Of a stretch of DNA of 64,000 nt, positions 26,008 through 34,177 are shown piece by piece; position 1 is the stretch's first letter; each line of letters opens with the position of its first letter. Under the pieces are notes generated by a model. That model saw nothing but the letters and a program-made list of their open reading frames with translations. It did no database searches and had not been told where the DNA came from. The stretch lies in NCBI GenBank assembly GCA_016721825.1, contig JADKHI010000001.1, positions 1,364,001 through 1,428,000 of the forward strand. Reading direction: 5' to 3'. The translations under genes were made by a program, and so were the position numbers. The stretch is from Flavobacteriales bacterium. GTDB lineage: Bacteria > Bacteroidota > Bacteroidia > Flavobacteriales_F > PHOS-HE28.

Positions 26008-26015
26008 CAAAGGTA
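26008..26015 (-). promoter_or_regulatory. Bacteroidota -7 box for the carboxyltransferase gene
   Basis: The reverse strand reads TACCTTTG, a perfect match, 22 bases before the start at 25985. Confidence 0.55.
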
Positions 26016-26039
26016 GCCAGCGCTCCGAACGGCCTTGCC

Positions 26040-26047
26040 TACATTCG
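26040..26047 (+). promoter_or_regulatory. -7-box-like motif for the NIT kinase
   Basis: TACATTCG, 6 bases before the ATG at 26054, is one mismatch from TAnnTTTG and divergent from the box at 26008. Confidence 0.4.
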
Positions 26048-26053
26048 TGGACC

Positions 26054-27970
26054 ATGGCCTGGCGCTTCGCCGACCTTCCGGTCCGCTCCAAATTCCTCAT
26101 CACCCTCGGCATCCCCGTGCTGGGGCTTGTGCTGCTCATCGGCAAGCAGGTCGATTCGAGCATCAAACGCCGCAACGTGCTGCGCTACATCAATGTGCAG
26201 TCACGTAACGTAAAGCTGCTGAGCGGAGCGCTCAATGAACTGCAGTCCGAAAGCGCCTTGAACCTGGCCTATCTGTTGGGGCTCGAGAACAACAGGCCCC
26301 GTTTACAGGTGCAGTACGAGCACACGGACGCGGCCATCAGGACCTTGAACGACCCGGAGCTTCTGCTTGACAAGGAGATCCAGCCGCTGAGCGTGGTGTC
26401 CGGGATCGAGGTGCTGCGCCAACGCGTGGGCCAGAAGCGTATCAGCGCCGCGGACGCAGACCATGCCTACCGCCGGATCCGGAACCGCATGCTCGCCGAC
26501 CTCAGCAAGGTGGGCAAGCTCGCATTGGATCCGGAGACCAAGGACCGGATGTACTCACACATCAGCCTGCTCTCCGCAAAGGATGCACTGGCGAACATCC
26601 GCTCCCTCTACACCCGGGCCTTCCTGCTGGGTCGCGCGAGTGGCGCGGACGTAGGCACCTTGAACGAGCAGATCGCACAGTACGAGACCAATACGCTGCT
26701 CTTCGAACGGGACGCACCGGCGGAAGTGATCGCGCAGTACAGGGCCTCCTTCCAAGGGCCGGATGTGAACTTCCTCCGAACGCTGATCGGCACGGCCCAA
26801 GAGACACGCTCCCTCTCTGACCTGCGCACCGTGCCGGATGCTTGGTGGGAGCTTGGCTCGGGAGCCTTGGAAAAGCTGACTGGGATCGGTGCGTTCTCGA
26901 TCGACCGGATCATTGAGGCCACGATGGCCAACCAGCGTGATGCGGAGGTGCGCCTCTTCGTGGTCCTTGCCGCCCTGATCGGCGTGGTCGGCGCCGTTAC
27001 CGTCATGGCCTTTGTGATCATGCGCGGCGTTCGGAACACGGTGAATGAAGTGACCAGCGCGGCAGCTTCCCTGGCCATGGGCGATGTGCGCGCGCACGTT
27101 CCGGTGAACAGCACCGACGAGATCGGCACCATGGCCGAGTCGTTCAACAACATGATCGACAACATCCGCTCCTTGGCCGCCGCAGCGGATGCCATCGGCA
27201 AGGGCAACTACGATACGCCGGTGCCCATCCGGGGAGAGCTTGACGTGCTGGGCCAGAGCCTGGACCGGATGAAGGAGAACCTCAAGGCCGCCAAACACCG
27301 TGACGTGGAGCAGAACCGGGAGCTCCAGGCCGAAAAGGAGAAGCTCGAACAGGCGAACGTGCGGATCAACGTGCTGATCAAGGAGATCCACCACCGTGTG
27401 AAGAACAACCTTCAGGTGGTAGCCAGCCTGCTGCGCTTGCAGAGCAGCACCATTGAGGACAAGCAGCTGCAACAAGTGTTCGACCAGAGCCAGAGCCGCG
27501 TGGCCTCCATGGCCCTGATCCACGAGAAGCTCTACAAGGGCGAGGACCTGGCGCAGGTGGATCTGGCCTTGTACCTGAAGGAGCTCTTCGCTGAGCTTGT
27601 GATGCTGAACAACGTCAGCGACACCATCCACTACCGCACCACCATCGATCCAGGACTGGTGCTCGACCTCAACACCATGGTACCGCTGGGTCTGATCATG
27701 AACGAGCTGATCACCAACTCGTTCAAGCACGCGTTCAAAGGGCGCGACACCGGCAGCATCGACCTGACCATCAACCGCGTGGGCGAGGCCGAATACGACC
27801 TGATCTATACGGATGATGGCGTGGGCATACCCCGGGAGAAGCTCCAAAGCGATGGCGCCACCCTCGGGGTCAGCCTGATCGAAAGCCTTGTGGAACAGCT
27901 CAACGGCTTCATCACCGTGGATGCCGACGCTACGGGCACACGCTACCACATCCGGTTCAAGTCATCTTGA
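26054..27970 (+). CDS. sensor histidine kinase with nitrate/nitrite-sensing-type domain
   Basis: This is a 638-residue membrane kinase. Helix 1 (about residues 16-35) is followed by a large helical extracytoplasmic domain (about 40-300). Its start (RNVKLLSGALNELQSESALNLAYLLG) resembles the NIT domain, in which a helical bundle senses nitrate or other small anions. Helix 2 (LFVVLAALIGVVGAVTVMAFVIM) leads to HAMP, a second HAMP-like or signalling helix, a coiled coil and the HisKA_2 box EIHHRVKNNLQVVASLL with the His at 446/447. HATPase comes last (MNELITNSFKHAF, DDGVGIP). No response regulator is adjacent, so it is an orphan here. Confidence 0.88.
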   Translation: MAWRFADLPVRSKFLITLGIPVLGLVLLIGKQVDSSIKRRNVLRYINVQSRNVKLLSGALNELQSESALNLAYLLGLENNRPRLQVQYEHTDAAIRTLNDPELLLDKEIQPLSVVSGIEVLRQRVGQKRISAADADHAYRRIRNRMLADLSKVGKLALDPETKDRMYSHISLLSAKDALANIRSLYTRAFLLGRASGADVGTLNEQIAQYETNTLLFERDAPAEVIAQYRASFQGPDVNFLRTLIGTAQETRSLSDLRTVPDAWWELGSGALEKLTGIGAFSIDRIIEATMANQRDAEVRLFVVLAALIGVVGAVTVMAFVIMRGVRNTVNEVTSAAASLAMGDVRAHVPVNSTDEIGTMAESFNNMIDNIRSLAAAADAIGKGNYDTPVPIRGELDVLGQSLDRMKENLKAAKHRDVEQNRELQAEKEKLEQANVRINVLIKEIHHRVKNNLQVVASLLRLQSSTIEDKQLQQVFDQSQSRVASMALIHEKLYKGEDLAQVDLALYLKELFAELVMLNNVSDTIHYRTTIDPGLVLDLNTMVPLGLIMNELITNSFKHAFKGRDTGSIDLTINRVGEAEYDLIYTDDGVGIPREKLQSDGATLGVSLIESLVEQLNGFITVDADATGTRYHIRFKSS

Positions 27971-28012
27971 ACCGCCCGGCATTCGAGGGAAAACGTTGTT
28001 CGGGGAAGTTGA

Positions 28013-28765
28013 CTAGCCCTTGGCGAGTTCCGCTTCCACCTCCTCGGTCAGGTCCATGTTGTGGTAGACGGTGTTGACATCCTCGTCCTCGTCCAACATG
28101 TCGATCAGGCGCATCACGTTGCGCGCGGTGTTGATGTCCACGGCCGTGGTCACCAGGGGGAATCGCTTCAGTTCCGCGCTCTTCACCTCCACGCCGAGCT
28201 GTTCCAGTTTCTGGGCCATGGCGCCAAAGCCCTGGAAGGGAACGAAGACCATAAAGCCCTCTTCGTCACGCACCACATCATCAGCACCACCATCGATCAG
28301 TTCCATCTCGAACTCATCAGCGTCCTTGCCCTTCAGCGCAGCGTTCTCGATGATGAACTCGCCCTTGCGCTCGAACATGTGGGCCAGGGAGCCGTTGGTG
28401 CCGAGGCTGCTGTCGCACTTGGTGAAGAAGCTGCGCACGTTGCCCACCGTGCGGTTCACGTTGTTGGTGCTGGCGTCAACGAAAATGGCCACACCGCCCG
28501 GGGCATAGCCTTCATAGGTGATCTCCGCGTAGTCCGCGCCCTCACCACCAGCGGCCTTCTTGATCGCGCGGTCCACATTGTCCTTGGGCATGTTCATGCC
28601 TCGGGCGTTCTGCACGGCCATACGCAACCGCGTGTTGGATTCGGGGTTCGGCCCGCCAGCCTTCACGGCCATGGCGATCTCCTTGCCGATGCGGGTGAAG
28701 AGCTTGCTGAGCTTCGCGTTGCGGGCGAAGATCTTGTGCTTCCGTTTCTCGAATACGCGACCCAT
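28013..28765 (-). CDS. YebC/PmpR-family regulatory protein
   Basis: This is a 250-residue cytoplasmic protein of the YebC family (DNA-binding regulators; recent work on relatives also assigns a role in translation of poly-proline sequences). The family start MGRVFEKRKHKIFARNAKLSKLFTRIGKEI matches the MAGHSKW-type N-terminus but with the Bacteroidota variant. NTRLRMAVQNARGMNMPKDNVDRAIKKA and TYEGYAPGGVAIFVDASTNNVNRT are canonical. The start at 28765 was set by this homology. A TATTTTCG box precedes it. Confidence 0.93.
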   Translation of the reverse strand: MGRVFEKRKHKIFARNAKLSKLFTRIGKEIAMAVKAGGPNPESNTRLRMAVQNARGMNMPKDNVDRAIKKAAGGEGADYAEITYEGYAPGGVAIFVDASTNNVNRTVGNVRSFFTKCDSSLGTNGSLAHMFERKGEFIIENAALKGKDADEFEMELIDGGADDVVRDEEGFMVFVPFQGFGAMAQKLEQLGVEVKSAELKRFPLVTTAVDINTARNVMRLIDMLDEDEDVNTVYHNMDLTEEVEAELAKG

Positions 28766-28790
28766 GTCAGTGCTTCGTTGGGATGGACCG

Positions 28791-28798
28791 CGAAAATA
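28791..28798 (-). promoter_or_regulatory. -7-box-like motif for the YebC gene
   Basis: The reverse strand reads TATTTTCG 25 bases before the start at 28765, one mismatch from consensus. Confidence 0.4.
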
Positions 28799-28827
28799 GG
28801 CCACTTGAGGGAACCGACCTCAATTGA

Positions 28828-28863
28828 CGAAGCCGCCAACGGGTCAACCCCGTGACGGCTTCG
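28828..28863 (-). terminator. hairpin terminator after the beta-barrel gene
   Basis: CGAAGCCG pairs with CGGCTTCG and an inner ACGGG with CCCGT, 56 bases past the stop at 28919. Confidence 0.65.
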
Positions 28864-28918
28864 CACGATCGGCTTACTGAACAGGTCCCTTGTTGCGCTG
28901 GTGGTGCCAGCCTTCCGC

Positions 28919-29899
28919 TCAGTTGAAGCCGATGATCGTAAGGCCCACATTGAAGGGCGTGAGCTCCGGACCCTTGCCGTCCTTGAACAAGGGTGTGAGC
29001 GCATACTCACCGAAGAGGTTCAACCCTCCCCAGCCGATCCGTACCGAGGCCGCAGCGCGGTAAGGCAGCAGCTGCAGGTCGCCGCTGGAGCGGTCCTTCT
29101 GATCGTCCCCGTACTGCCGGTACTTCTGCTTGTACATGGTGTCGAAATACCAGCTGCCCACTACACCCACGGCGATGTGGAAGTTGCCCTTGCGGCTGTA
29201 GCCACCGGCCTTCGCCAGCGCCCGGACCTCTTCCGCGGTGGTGGGCAGGGGCGCCTTCTTCGTGTTGAACTCGAACATCAAGGGCACACGCAGACCCGTC
29301 TGGCGCAGCTTGTTCTTGGAGAAGGTGACGTCGGTGACCGGTATGGCAAACACCGAATCCGAGTTGTAGGCGAGCTTCACGTTGTTCTCCAGGTGGTAGC
29401 TGGTGAACTCCAGACCAAGACCTGTGAGCAGGCCGGCGCGGTGACCGCCGAACTCGATCTTCTGCTCCATGAAATTGATGGCGAAGAAGCGCGAGCGACC
29501 GGCCTCCAGCTGCATGAATTCATCCTTCTTATCCAGATCGGTACTGCCATCGGCACCCACCCAGTTGTTCAGCCCGATGTCGAGGCCGGACCAGTAGGTG
29601 AACAGGTTCCGGCGCTCGGTGCGCAGCTCGTCGATCCGGTCCTTCAGCGTATCGCCCTGCAAGGCCGTGTCCAGCGGGGTCACGAGGATGGTGAGCAGCT
29701 TGTGCTTAAGCTCCAGGCGAATGGTATCCTGACCGTCGTGCTTGTCCTTGTCGGCAGAACCCACGCGCACTCCGGCTCCCTTGCTGGAGCTGTAGCCGAC
29801 CGAAAGGGTCTGTTGCGGGGTTTCCGCCTTCGTGGAATCGGTCTGGGCCGAGAGGCCACCTGCTAGCAACAGCGCGGTCGTCAGGATCAAGGTCTTCAT
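28919..29899 (-). CDS. putative outer-membrane beta-barrel protein, ECF-controlled
   Basis: This is a 326-residue exported protein with a signal peptide (LILTTALLLAGGLSAQ, residues 3-18). The polar region that follows has a Lys/Asp-rich patch (GSADKDKHDGQD). A barrel-like C-terminal half shows alternating strands (LLTGLGLEFTSYHLENNVKLAYN, FHIAVGVVGSWYFDTMYK, AASVRIGWGGLNLFGEYAL) and ends NVGLTIIGFN. The family is like the outer-membrane beta-barrel proteins of PorT type, but the exact family is not recognised. It is preceded by the ECF-type promoter at 29923-29951, which suggests control by the sigma factor encoded at 31886. Confidence 0.75.
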   Translation of the reverse strand: MKTLILTTALLLAGGLSAQTDSTKAETPQQTLSVGYSSSKGAGVRVGSADKDKHDGQDTIRLELKHKLLTILVTPLDTALQGDTLKDRIDELRTERRNLFTYWSGLDIGLNNWVGADGSTDLDKKDEFMQLEAGRSRFFAINFMEQKIEFGGHRAGLLTGLGLEFTSYHLENNVKLAYNSDSVFAIPVTDVTFSKNKLRQTGLRVPLMFEFNTKKAPLPTTAEEVRALAKAGGYSRKGNFHIAVGVVGSWYFDTMYKQKYRQYGDDQKDRSSGDLQLLPYRAAASVRIGWGGLNLFGEYALTPLFKDGKGPELTPFNVGLTIIGFN

Positions 29900-29922
29900 G
29901 GTCGTTCAGTGTCGTTCTTCCA

Positions 29923-29951
29923 TAGGACGGGCACGTGAACGGATAGTTACA
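29923..29951 (-). promoter_or_regulatory. ECF-type promoter (TGTAAC-N16-CGTCCTA)
   Basis: On the reverse strand TGTAAC is followed 16 bases later by CGTCCTA; the predicted transcript start is about 17 bases before the gene start at 29899. The same pair precedes the genes at 30022 and 31886. Confidence 0.7.
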
Positions 29952-29969
29952 AGAAGGTCCGAACAGCAG

Positions 29970-29992
29970 AAAGCCCCGGTCCCCCGAGGCTT
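29970..29992 (-). terminator. hairpin terminator after the TonB-like gene
   Basis: AAGCCCCGG pairs with CCGAGGCTT with one mismatch, about 30 bases past the stop at 30022. Confidence 0.55.
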
Positions 29993-30021
29993 CCCTGCAT
30001 GATCAGGACAGGCGTGCGCGA

Positions 30022-30390
30022 TTATGCTTCCGGGCGGAAGACGAAACGGATGTGGCTCGTGCGCCATACCCCCTCGGGGTTACTGCCGATGTCGACCTTG
30101 CTCAGCTTGCGAAGGACGTAGGCGCGGAGATCCTCGTTGTTGCTCGTGGCGTTGAGCACTTCGATGCGGCCTTCGGTGTTCACCACGAAGCTGATGGTGA
30201 CCTCACCGGTCATGTCATGCCCACGCTCCAGCACTGGGAAGCTGAGGTGCTTGCTCAACTGACGGTCCAGCGCGCGCTCCATGGAGGTCTTGGCAGCGGT
30301 GTTCATCTTGAAGGGCTCGGCGGCCTGGGCGGTACCCAAGGTGAACACGGTGGCGAGCAACAGGGTGGTACGGGCGATCATGCGGATCAT
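30022..30390 (-). CDS. small exported TonB C-terminal-like protein
   Basis: This is a 122-residue protein with a signal peptide (MIRMIARTTLLLATVFTLGTAQAA). Its domain LERGHDMTGEVTISFVVNTEGRIEVLNATSNNEDLRAYVLRKLSKVDIG follows the pattern of the TonB C-terminal fold (G-V-SFVV-G-I---V--S) without a membrane anchor. It could be a periplasmic protein derived from TonB; the role is unknown. The -10 of the ECF promoter covers an upstream ATG at 30420, so the start at 30390 (or 30381) is preferred. It lies between the ECF operon and the beta-barrel gene. Confidence 0.7.
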   Translation of the reverse strand: MIRMIARTTLLLATVFTLGTAQAAEPFKMNTAAKTSMERALDRQLSKHLSFPVLERGHDMTGEVTISFVVNTEGRIEVLNATSNNEDLRAYVLRKLSKVDIGSNPEGVWRTSHIRFVFRPEA

Positions 30391-30419
30391 GGCAGTGGGT
30401 GTTTGTTGGTTTCTGCCCA

Positions 30420-30449
30420 TAGGACGGGGCTTTGCGGCCTACAGTTACA
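30420..30449 (-). promoter_or_regulatory. ECF-type promoter (TGTAAC-N17-CGTCCTA)
   Basis: On the reverse strand TGTAAC is followed 17 bases later by CGTCCTA; the predicted transcript start is about 23 bases before the start at 30390. Confidence 0.7.
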
Positions 30450-30578
30450 GTTGTACCCCTCGTCTATGATGAGCGGTGATCAGCGAAGGATGAGCGGCGG
30501 AAGTGCACGACCGGCCCAAAGACCATGGATGGCTCTACCACCGAACGACGGATGGAACGGAGAACGAACGGATCGGGA

Positions 30579-31889
30579 TCAGCGACCGATGCTGCCACTG
30601 AAGGCCAGGCCCTCGCCCAACCGGATCTTGAAGCGGTCACGCTTCGCTGAGCGCTGCACCTGCACGGCACCACTGCCCCCGGTGATACCCTTCAGCCCCT
30701 TGTCGGCCAAGGCCAGCGCATCGGCACCATCCAGGGAACGGGCCTCGTTGGTCGGCTGATCGAGCACACGATCGCGTACTCCGGCGGCCAGCAGTTCACC
30801 CACGGTGCGCGAAGGGACCCCCGTGGGCTGAGAAGCTGCGGGAGCCACGGCCGCCAATTGCTCGGGGGCATCCTGAGCCACGGGTACCACTGGAACTTCC
30901 GCGTGGTTCAGGACCGCAGGCTTGGGGGCCGGATGCTGTGCCAGTGTGGGTTCCATGGGCTCGGGCGTAATGCTCTGGGGCCTGCTATGCTGCTTGGGCG
31001 CGCTCCGCTCCTGTGGTTGTTCGGAGGGCTGTTCCGTGTCAGGGGATGAGGTGCGCGACGGATCAGCCGCTTGGTCGTCTCGTTGAACAGGAGTGATCGG
31101 CACAACCGAACCACCAGGCTTCGCCGAACGCTGTGGAAGATGCGCTTCCTCCTGCTTGTTCAGGGAGCCAGTGCCCAGCGTCCACCATGCCAGGCCGAGC
31201 AACAGTGCCACGCTAGCTGCTGCGGCATACCGCACCAAGGGCGAGCCGAAGGACCACAAGGGCACCACACGACCACCGGTCCTCTTCAAGGAGGCCTTCT
31301 CCGGGAACACCACTGCTTCCTGGGAAATGCGTGCGGCCTTTACCAAAGCCTCTTCCCGCTGAAGAACGGCATCCGAGGCAACGAGTCCGCTCAAGGCTGT
31401 GCGTTGGACCTTTCCAAGGTCACCTTCACCAGCGGCGATGAGGAAATCGGTGATGCGGTCGCGGTCGGGCATGCCCACGGGCGGAAAGTGCTTCTCCAGC
31501 TTCGCCTTCGTCAGTAAGGGAACAGGGGCAGCAGGAACTCGCGTCGCCGCTACCAGCCTGGCCGTACGCTCATGTTCCGGATGTTCGAACAGGAAGCGCT
31601 CCAGTGCCTTGACCTGTTCCACAGAAAGGTCGCCCTCGTTCCGGGCGATCAGGAAGTCTGCGATACGGGAAGCATCCGGAAGGCCTTGTGGCGGATAGGT
31701 GCGCTTCAGGCCGGACAGGTCGCCGAAGGAAGCATCACCCGCCTTGATGGACGGCAGTTCACCCAGGTCAATGGGTAGATCAGGGTTGGCGGCCAGGAAG
31801 GCAGCGAGCGCACCATCCTGATCCGCGGAAAGCCGTCCTTCCAGACGGTCCAGCAGCCAGGCCTCGTAGGTGTCGCGGTCGATGTTCAT
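30579..31889 (-). CDS. putative membrane anti-sigma factor
   Basis: This is a 436-residue protein. The cytoplasmic N-terminus holds three similar segments of about 70-80 residues, each containing D-LIA-GEGDLS-xQ-xAL--FL---P (residues about 13-40, 72-103, 142-175). These resemble the zinc-less anti-sigma helix repeats of Bacteroidota. One helix follows (about residues 220-240, YAAAASVALLLGLAWWTLG). The Pro/Gln-rich linker leads to a periplasmic tail with GVRDRVLDQP. It is translationally coupled (ATGA) to the ECF sigma gene, so an anti-sigma role is the best inference; no anti-sigma family is named with certainty. Confidence 0.75.
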   Translation of the reverse strand: MNIDRDTYEAWLLDRLEGRLSADQDGALAAFLAANPDLPIDLGELPSIKAGDASFGDLSGLKRTYPPQGLPDASRIADFLIARNEGDLSVEQVKALERFLFEHPEHERTARLVAATRVPAAPVPLLTKAKLEKHFPPVGMPDRDRITDFLIAAGEGDLGKVQRTALSGLVASDAVLQREEALVKAARISQEAVVFPEKASLKRTGGRVVPLWSFGSPLVRYAAAASVALLLGLAWWTLGTGSLNKQEEAHLPQRSAKPGGSVVPITPVQRDDQAADPSRTSSPDTEQPSEQPQERSAPKQHSRPQSITPEPMEPTLAQHPAPKPAVLNHAEVPVVPVAQDAPEQLAAVAPAASQPTGVPSRTVGELLAAGVRDRVLDQPTNEARSLDGADALALADKGLKGITGGSGAVQVQRSAKRDRFKIRLGEGLAFSGSIGR

Positions 31890-32374
31890 AGCACCACTTC
31901 CAGTTTGCCGATGTACTCCTTCAACGTGTTGCGACCTCGGTAGATGTACACCTTCACCTGGGTCAGGTTCAGGCCGGTGAGCTCGGCGATCTCTTCATAG
32001 GTGTACCCCTCCAGATCGCGCAGCAGCACAACGCTGCGTTGTACCTCCGGAAGCGTGGCCAAGCCGGCATCCAGGATCTCCTTCAGGTCCGGCTGACCGC
32101 TCTGGGAGGTGTACTGGAGGTCCTCATGGTGCTCTTCCATCCGTGTGCTGCGCCCCCCCTTGCGCACCTCATCCACCATGATGTGGTGCGCTGTAGTGAA
32201 CAGGTAGCTCTTCGCTTTCGCGGCGTCCACCTCCTCCGCCTTCACCCACAGGCGGGCGAAGCTCTCCTGCACCACGTCCTTGGCCACATCGGTATCGCGC
32301 AAGTGTTTGAGCGCGAAGCGGTAGATGCCATCGGCATGTTGGTCCACGGCGGTGTTGTAGTCAGCGAGCGTCAT
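31886..32374 (-). CDS. ECF RNA polymerase sigma factor
   Basis: This is a 162-residue sigma-70-family factor. Region 2 is DGIYRFALKHLRDTDVAKDVVQESFARLWVK, and region 4 is LPEVQRSVVLLRDLEGYTYEEIAELTGLNLTQVKVYIYRGRNTLKEYI. It overlaps the downstream anti-sigma gene by 4 bases. Upstream, on the same strand, is TGTAAC-N17-CGTCCCA, which matches the promoters of the genes at 28919 and 30022, so it probably activates its own transcription. Confidence 0.94.
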   Translation of the reverse strand: MTLADYNTAVDQHADGIYRFALKHLRDTDVAKDVVQESFARLWVKAEEVDAAKAKSYLFTTAHHIMVDEVRKGGRSTRMEEHHEDLQYTSQSGQPDLKEILDAGLATLPEVQRSVVLLRDLEGYTYEEIAELTGLNLTQVKVYIYRGRNTLKEYIGKLEVVL

Positions 32375-32397
32375 CAGAGGAAGGGGGCCTCTGGGGG

Positions 32398-32427
32398 TGG
32401 GACGGGGTGCCCAAGCCGAAAGTTACA
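32398..32427 (-). promoter_or_regulatory. ECF-type autoregulatory promoter (TGTAAC-N17-CGTCCCA)
   Basis: On the reverse strand TGTAAC is followed 17 bases later by CGTCCCA; the predicted transcript start is about 17 bases before the sigma gene start at 32374. Confidence 0.7.
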
Positions 32428-32463
32428 GGCATCGTTCCGCACACCTGCCTCGTCCGGTGGTAT

Positions 32464-34107
32464 ATGAGGCCTGTTCCGCTCCTTCATGTGCTCCTGACCT
32501 GCCTGATCACCAGCGCAACGTTCGGCCAGGCACCAGCACCCTTGCGCTACTCCTGCTTTGCCGATCACTTCCTGTACGACAAGTGGCTGAAGGACCCCAA
32601 GCGAAGCGTGGCACCCGAAGGCTACTTCCGGTATGATAAGCGGTTCCACCCCCTTTCCGTGGCCACCGGTGGAATTCTGGCTTATGAGCGGTTCATGGAA
32701 ACGGGTGACAGCGCCTACTTCAGGACCATGCAGGACCAGGTGCGCTACTTCAGCGACACCGCCCGGGTGGATACTGCCTTCGGTGGCAAAGGCCTCGGCA
32801 TTCCATACGATTGGGCCTATGGGCAGCTGAAGGCGCCGTGGTACAGCGGCATGACACAAGGCGTGGCCCTCAGCCTGTTGATCCGTTACGAGCACCTCAC
32901 CGGGGACCCCGCCATGGAACCCATGATGCGGAAGATCGCCTACTTCATTCTACAACCCGAAACTGCCGGTGGATGCTTGAGCACCACCAAGGAAGGATAC
33001 ACTTGGATCGAGGAATACCCCCGCAGCACCGAACACCGCCATGTCCTGAACGGCTTCATCAACGCGTTGATCGGTCTGCTGGAATACAGCGCCAGGTTCC
33101 CCGATGACACACTTGCTGGGCGAGTGACGAATGAATGCAGGGCGGGCTTGCGCAGTTGCTTCGACCATTACGAGAAGGTGGAATGGAGCACCTACGACCG
33201 TTCCGGCAATGGGCTCACAGCAGGCTACATGGAATACCAGATCCTGGAGTTGCAGCAATTGCTCACCCTGGCGTACGACCCCGTGATCCACGATCAGCTC
33301 CTGCTTTGGACCGTGTTCGCTTCGGAACGGCCCAACAACGAAAGGGCCCTGCACATGCGGAAGAAGGGTTGGAGGCCTTCTGCTAAGCTGGTGCGCATCG
33401 ACAGCATGTATCTGGTCCCTGATATCCGCTTCGAGGATCCACAGAAGGGCCGGCAGATGATCATGAACGCTGGGCGAAGAAAGCCCACCGGAGCATTCCA
33501 CAAGGGCAGCAAGGCCATGGATCGTACGTGGACCTTGGCGCATCAACTTCCCGTCGCTTCGACCATTGAGCTGATCGAGCTTGTGCATGACACCTTTCCA
33601 CAGCCTATTGATTTAGCGGTCTGGACACGAGATACGATCACCGGCCGCTACCATCAGCACAACGCCACACAGCTCTTCGCATCAGTGGAGCGCTTTTGTA
33701 TCCGTATTCCACCTGTTCCTGCCGACCAGGTCGTGCTGCGGATCCGCGCCGGTTCGGCATTCATACCGGACACGGCCCGCATCCAGTTGCGCATCGGTGC
33801 ACTGGGCCCGGACCTGGTCCCATGGAACGCGCATGAACGGGTCGGTCCATTGGCGTTGGTCCCGGAGGAACCATATCAAGTGATCGTGGCTGCGGACCAT
33901 GCAGCAGATGCGACGGTTTTCTACCGGACCGGAAACGACCTCAAGACCATTCGCAAGACGCCCTGGCGAGCCCGCAATCGTGTGGAGGTAGGCAGCACCT
34001 TCGTGACCGACAAGTCCTTCGTGGAGCTCTTGGTCGTGCATCCTGTGGACGAACTCATTGAGCGGTTCGCCAGAACTCGGGTTGAGCCGTTGAAGGTGAG
34101 GCCATGA
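32464..34107 (+). CDS. D-glucuronyl C5-epimerase-like exported protein
   Basis: This is a 547-residue protein with a signal peptide (VLLTCLITSATFGQA). The region around residues 110-300 (IPYDWAYGQLKAPWYSGMTQGVALSLLIRYEHLTGD, EEYPRSTEHRHVLNGFINALIGLLEY, YDRSGNGLTAGYMEYQILELQQL) matches the alpha-toroid catalytic part of D-glucuronyl C5-epimerases, which convert glucuronate to iduronate within polysaccharides. A C-terminal part of about 180 residues is of unknown type. The start at 32464 is chosen for the signal peptide. No other uronic-acid polysaccharide genes are near, so substrate and context are open. Confidence 0.75.
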   Translation: MRPVPLLHVLLTCLITSATFGQAPAPLRYSCFADHFLYDKWLKDPKRSVAPEGYFRYDKRFHPLSVATGGILAYERFMETGDSAYFRTMQDQVRYFSDTARVDTAFGGKGLGIPYDWAYGQLKAPWYSGMTQGVALSLLIRYEHLTGDPAMEPMMRKIAYFILQPETAGGCLSTTKEGYTWIEEYPRSTEHRHVLNGFINALIGLLEYSARFPDDTLAGRVTNECRAGLRSCFDHYEKVEWSTYDRSGNGLTAGYMEYQILELQQLLTLAYDPVIHDQLLLWTVFASERPNNERALHMRKKGWRPSAKLVRIDSMYLVPDIRFEDPQKGRQMIMNAGRRKPTGAFHKGSKAMDRTWTLAHQLPVASTIELIELVHDTFPQPIDLAVWTRDTITGRYHQHNATQLFASVERFCIRIPPVPADQVVLRIRAGSAFIPDTARIQLRIGALGPDLVPWNAHERVGPLALVPEEPYQVIVAADHAADATVFYRTGNDLKTIRKTPWRARNRVEVGSTFVTDKSFVELLVVHPVDELIERFARTRVEPLKVRP

Positions 34108-34127
34108 TCCCGGACCGGGCCCGGAAA

Positions 34128-34159
34128 CAAGAGCGCCCGGACCAGGCCGGGCGCTCTTG
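34128..34159. terminator. bidirectional hairpin terminator
   Basis: CAAGAGCGCCCGG pairs perfectly with CCGGGCGCTCTTG (13-bp stem, 6-base loop) between two convergent genes. Confidence 0.85.
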
Positions 34160-34177
34160 CATCGATGAGGGATCAGG

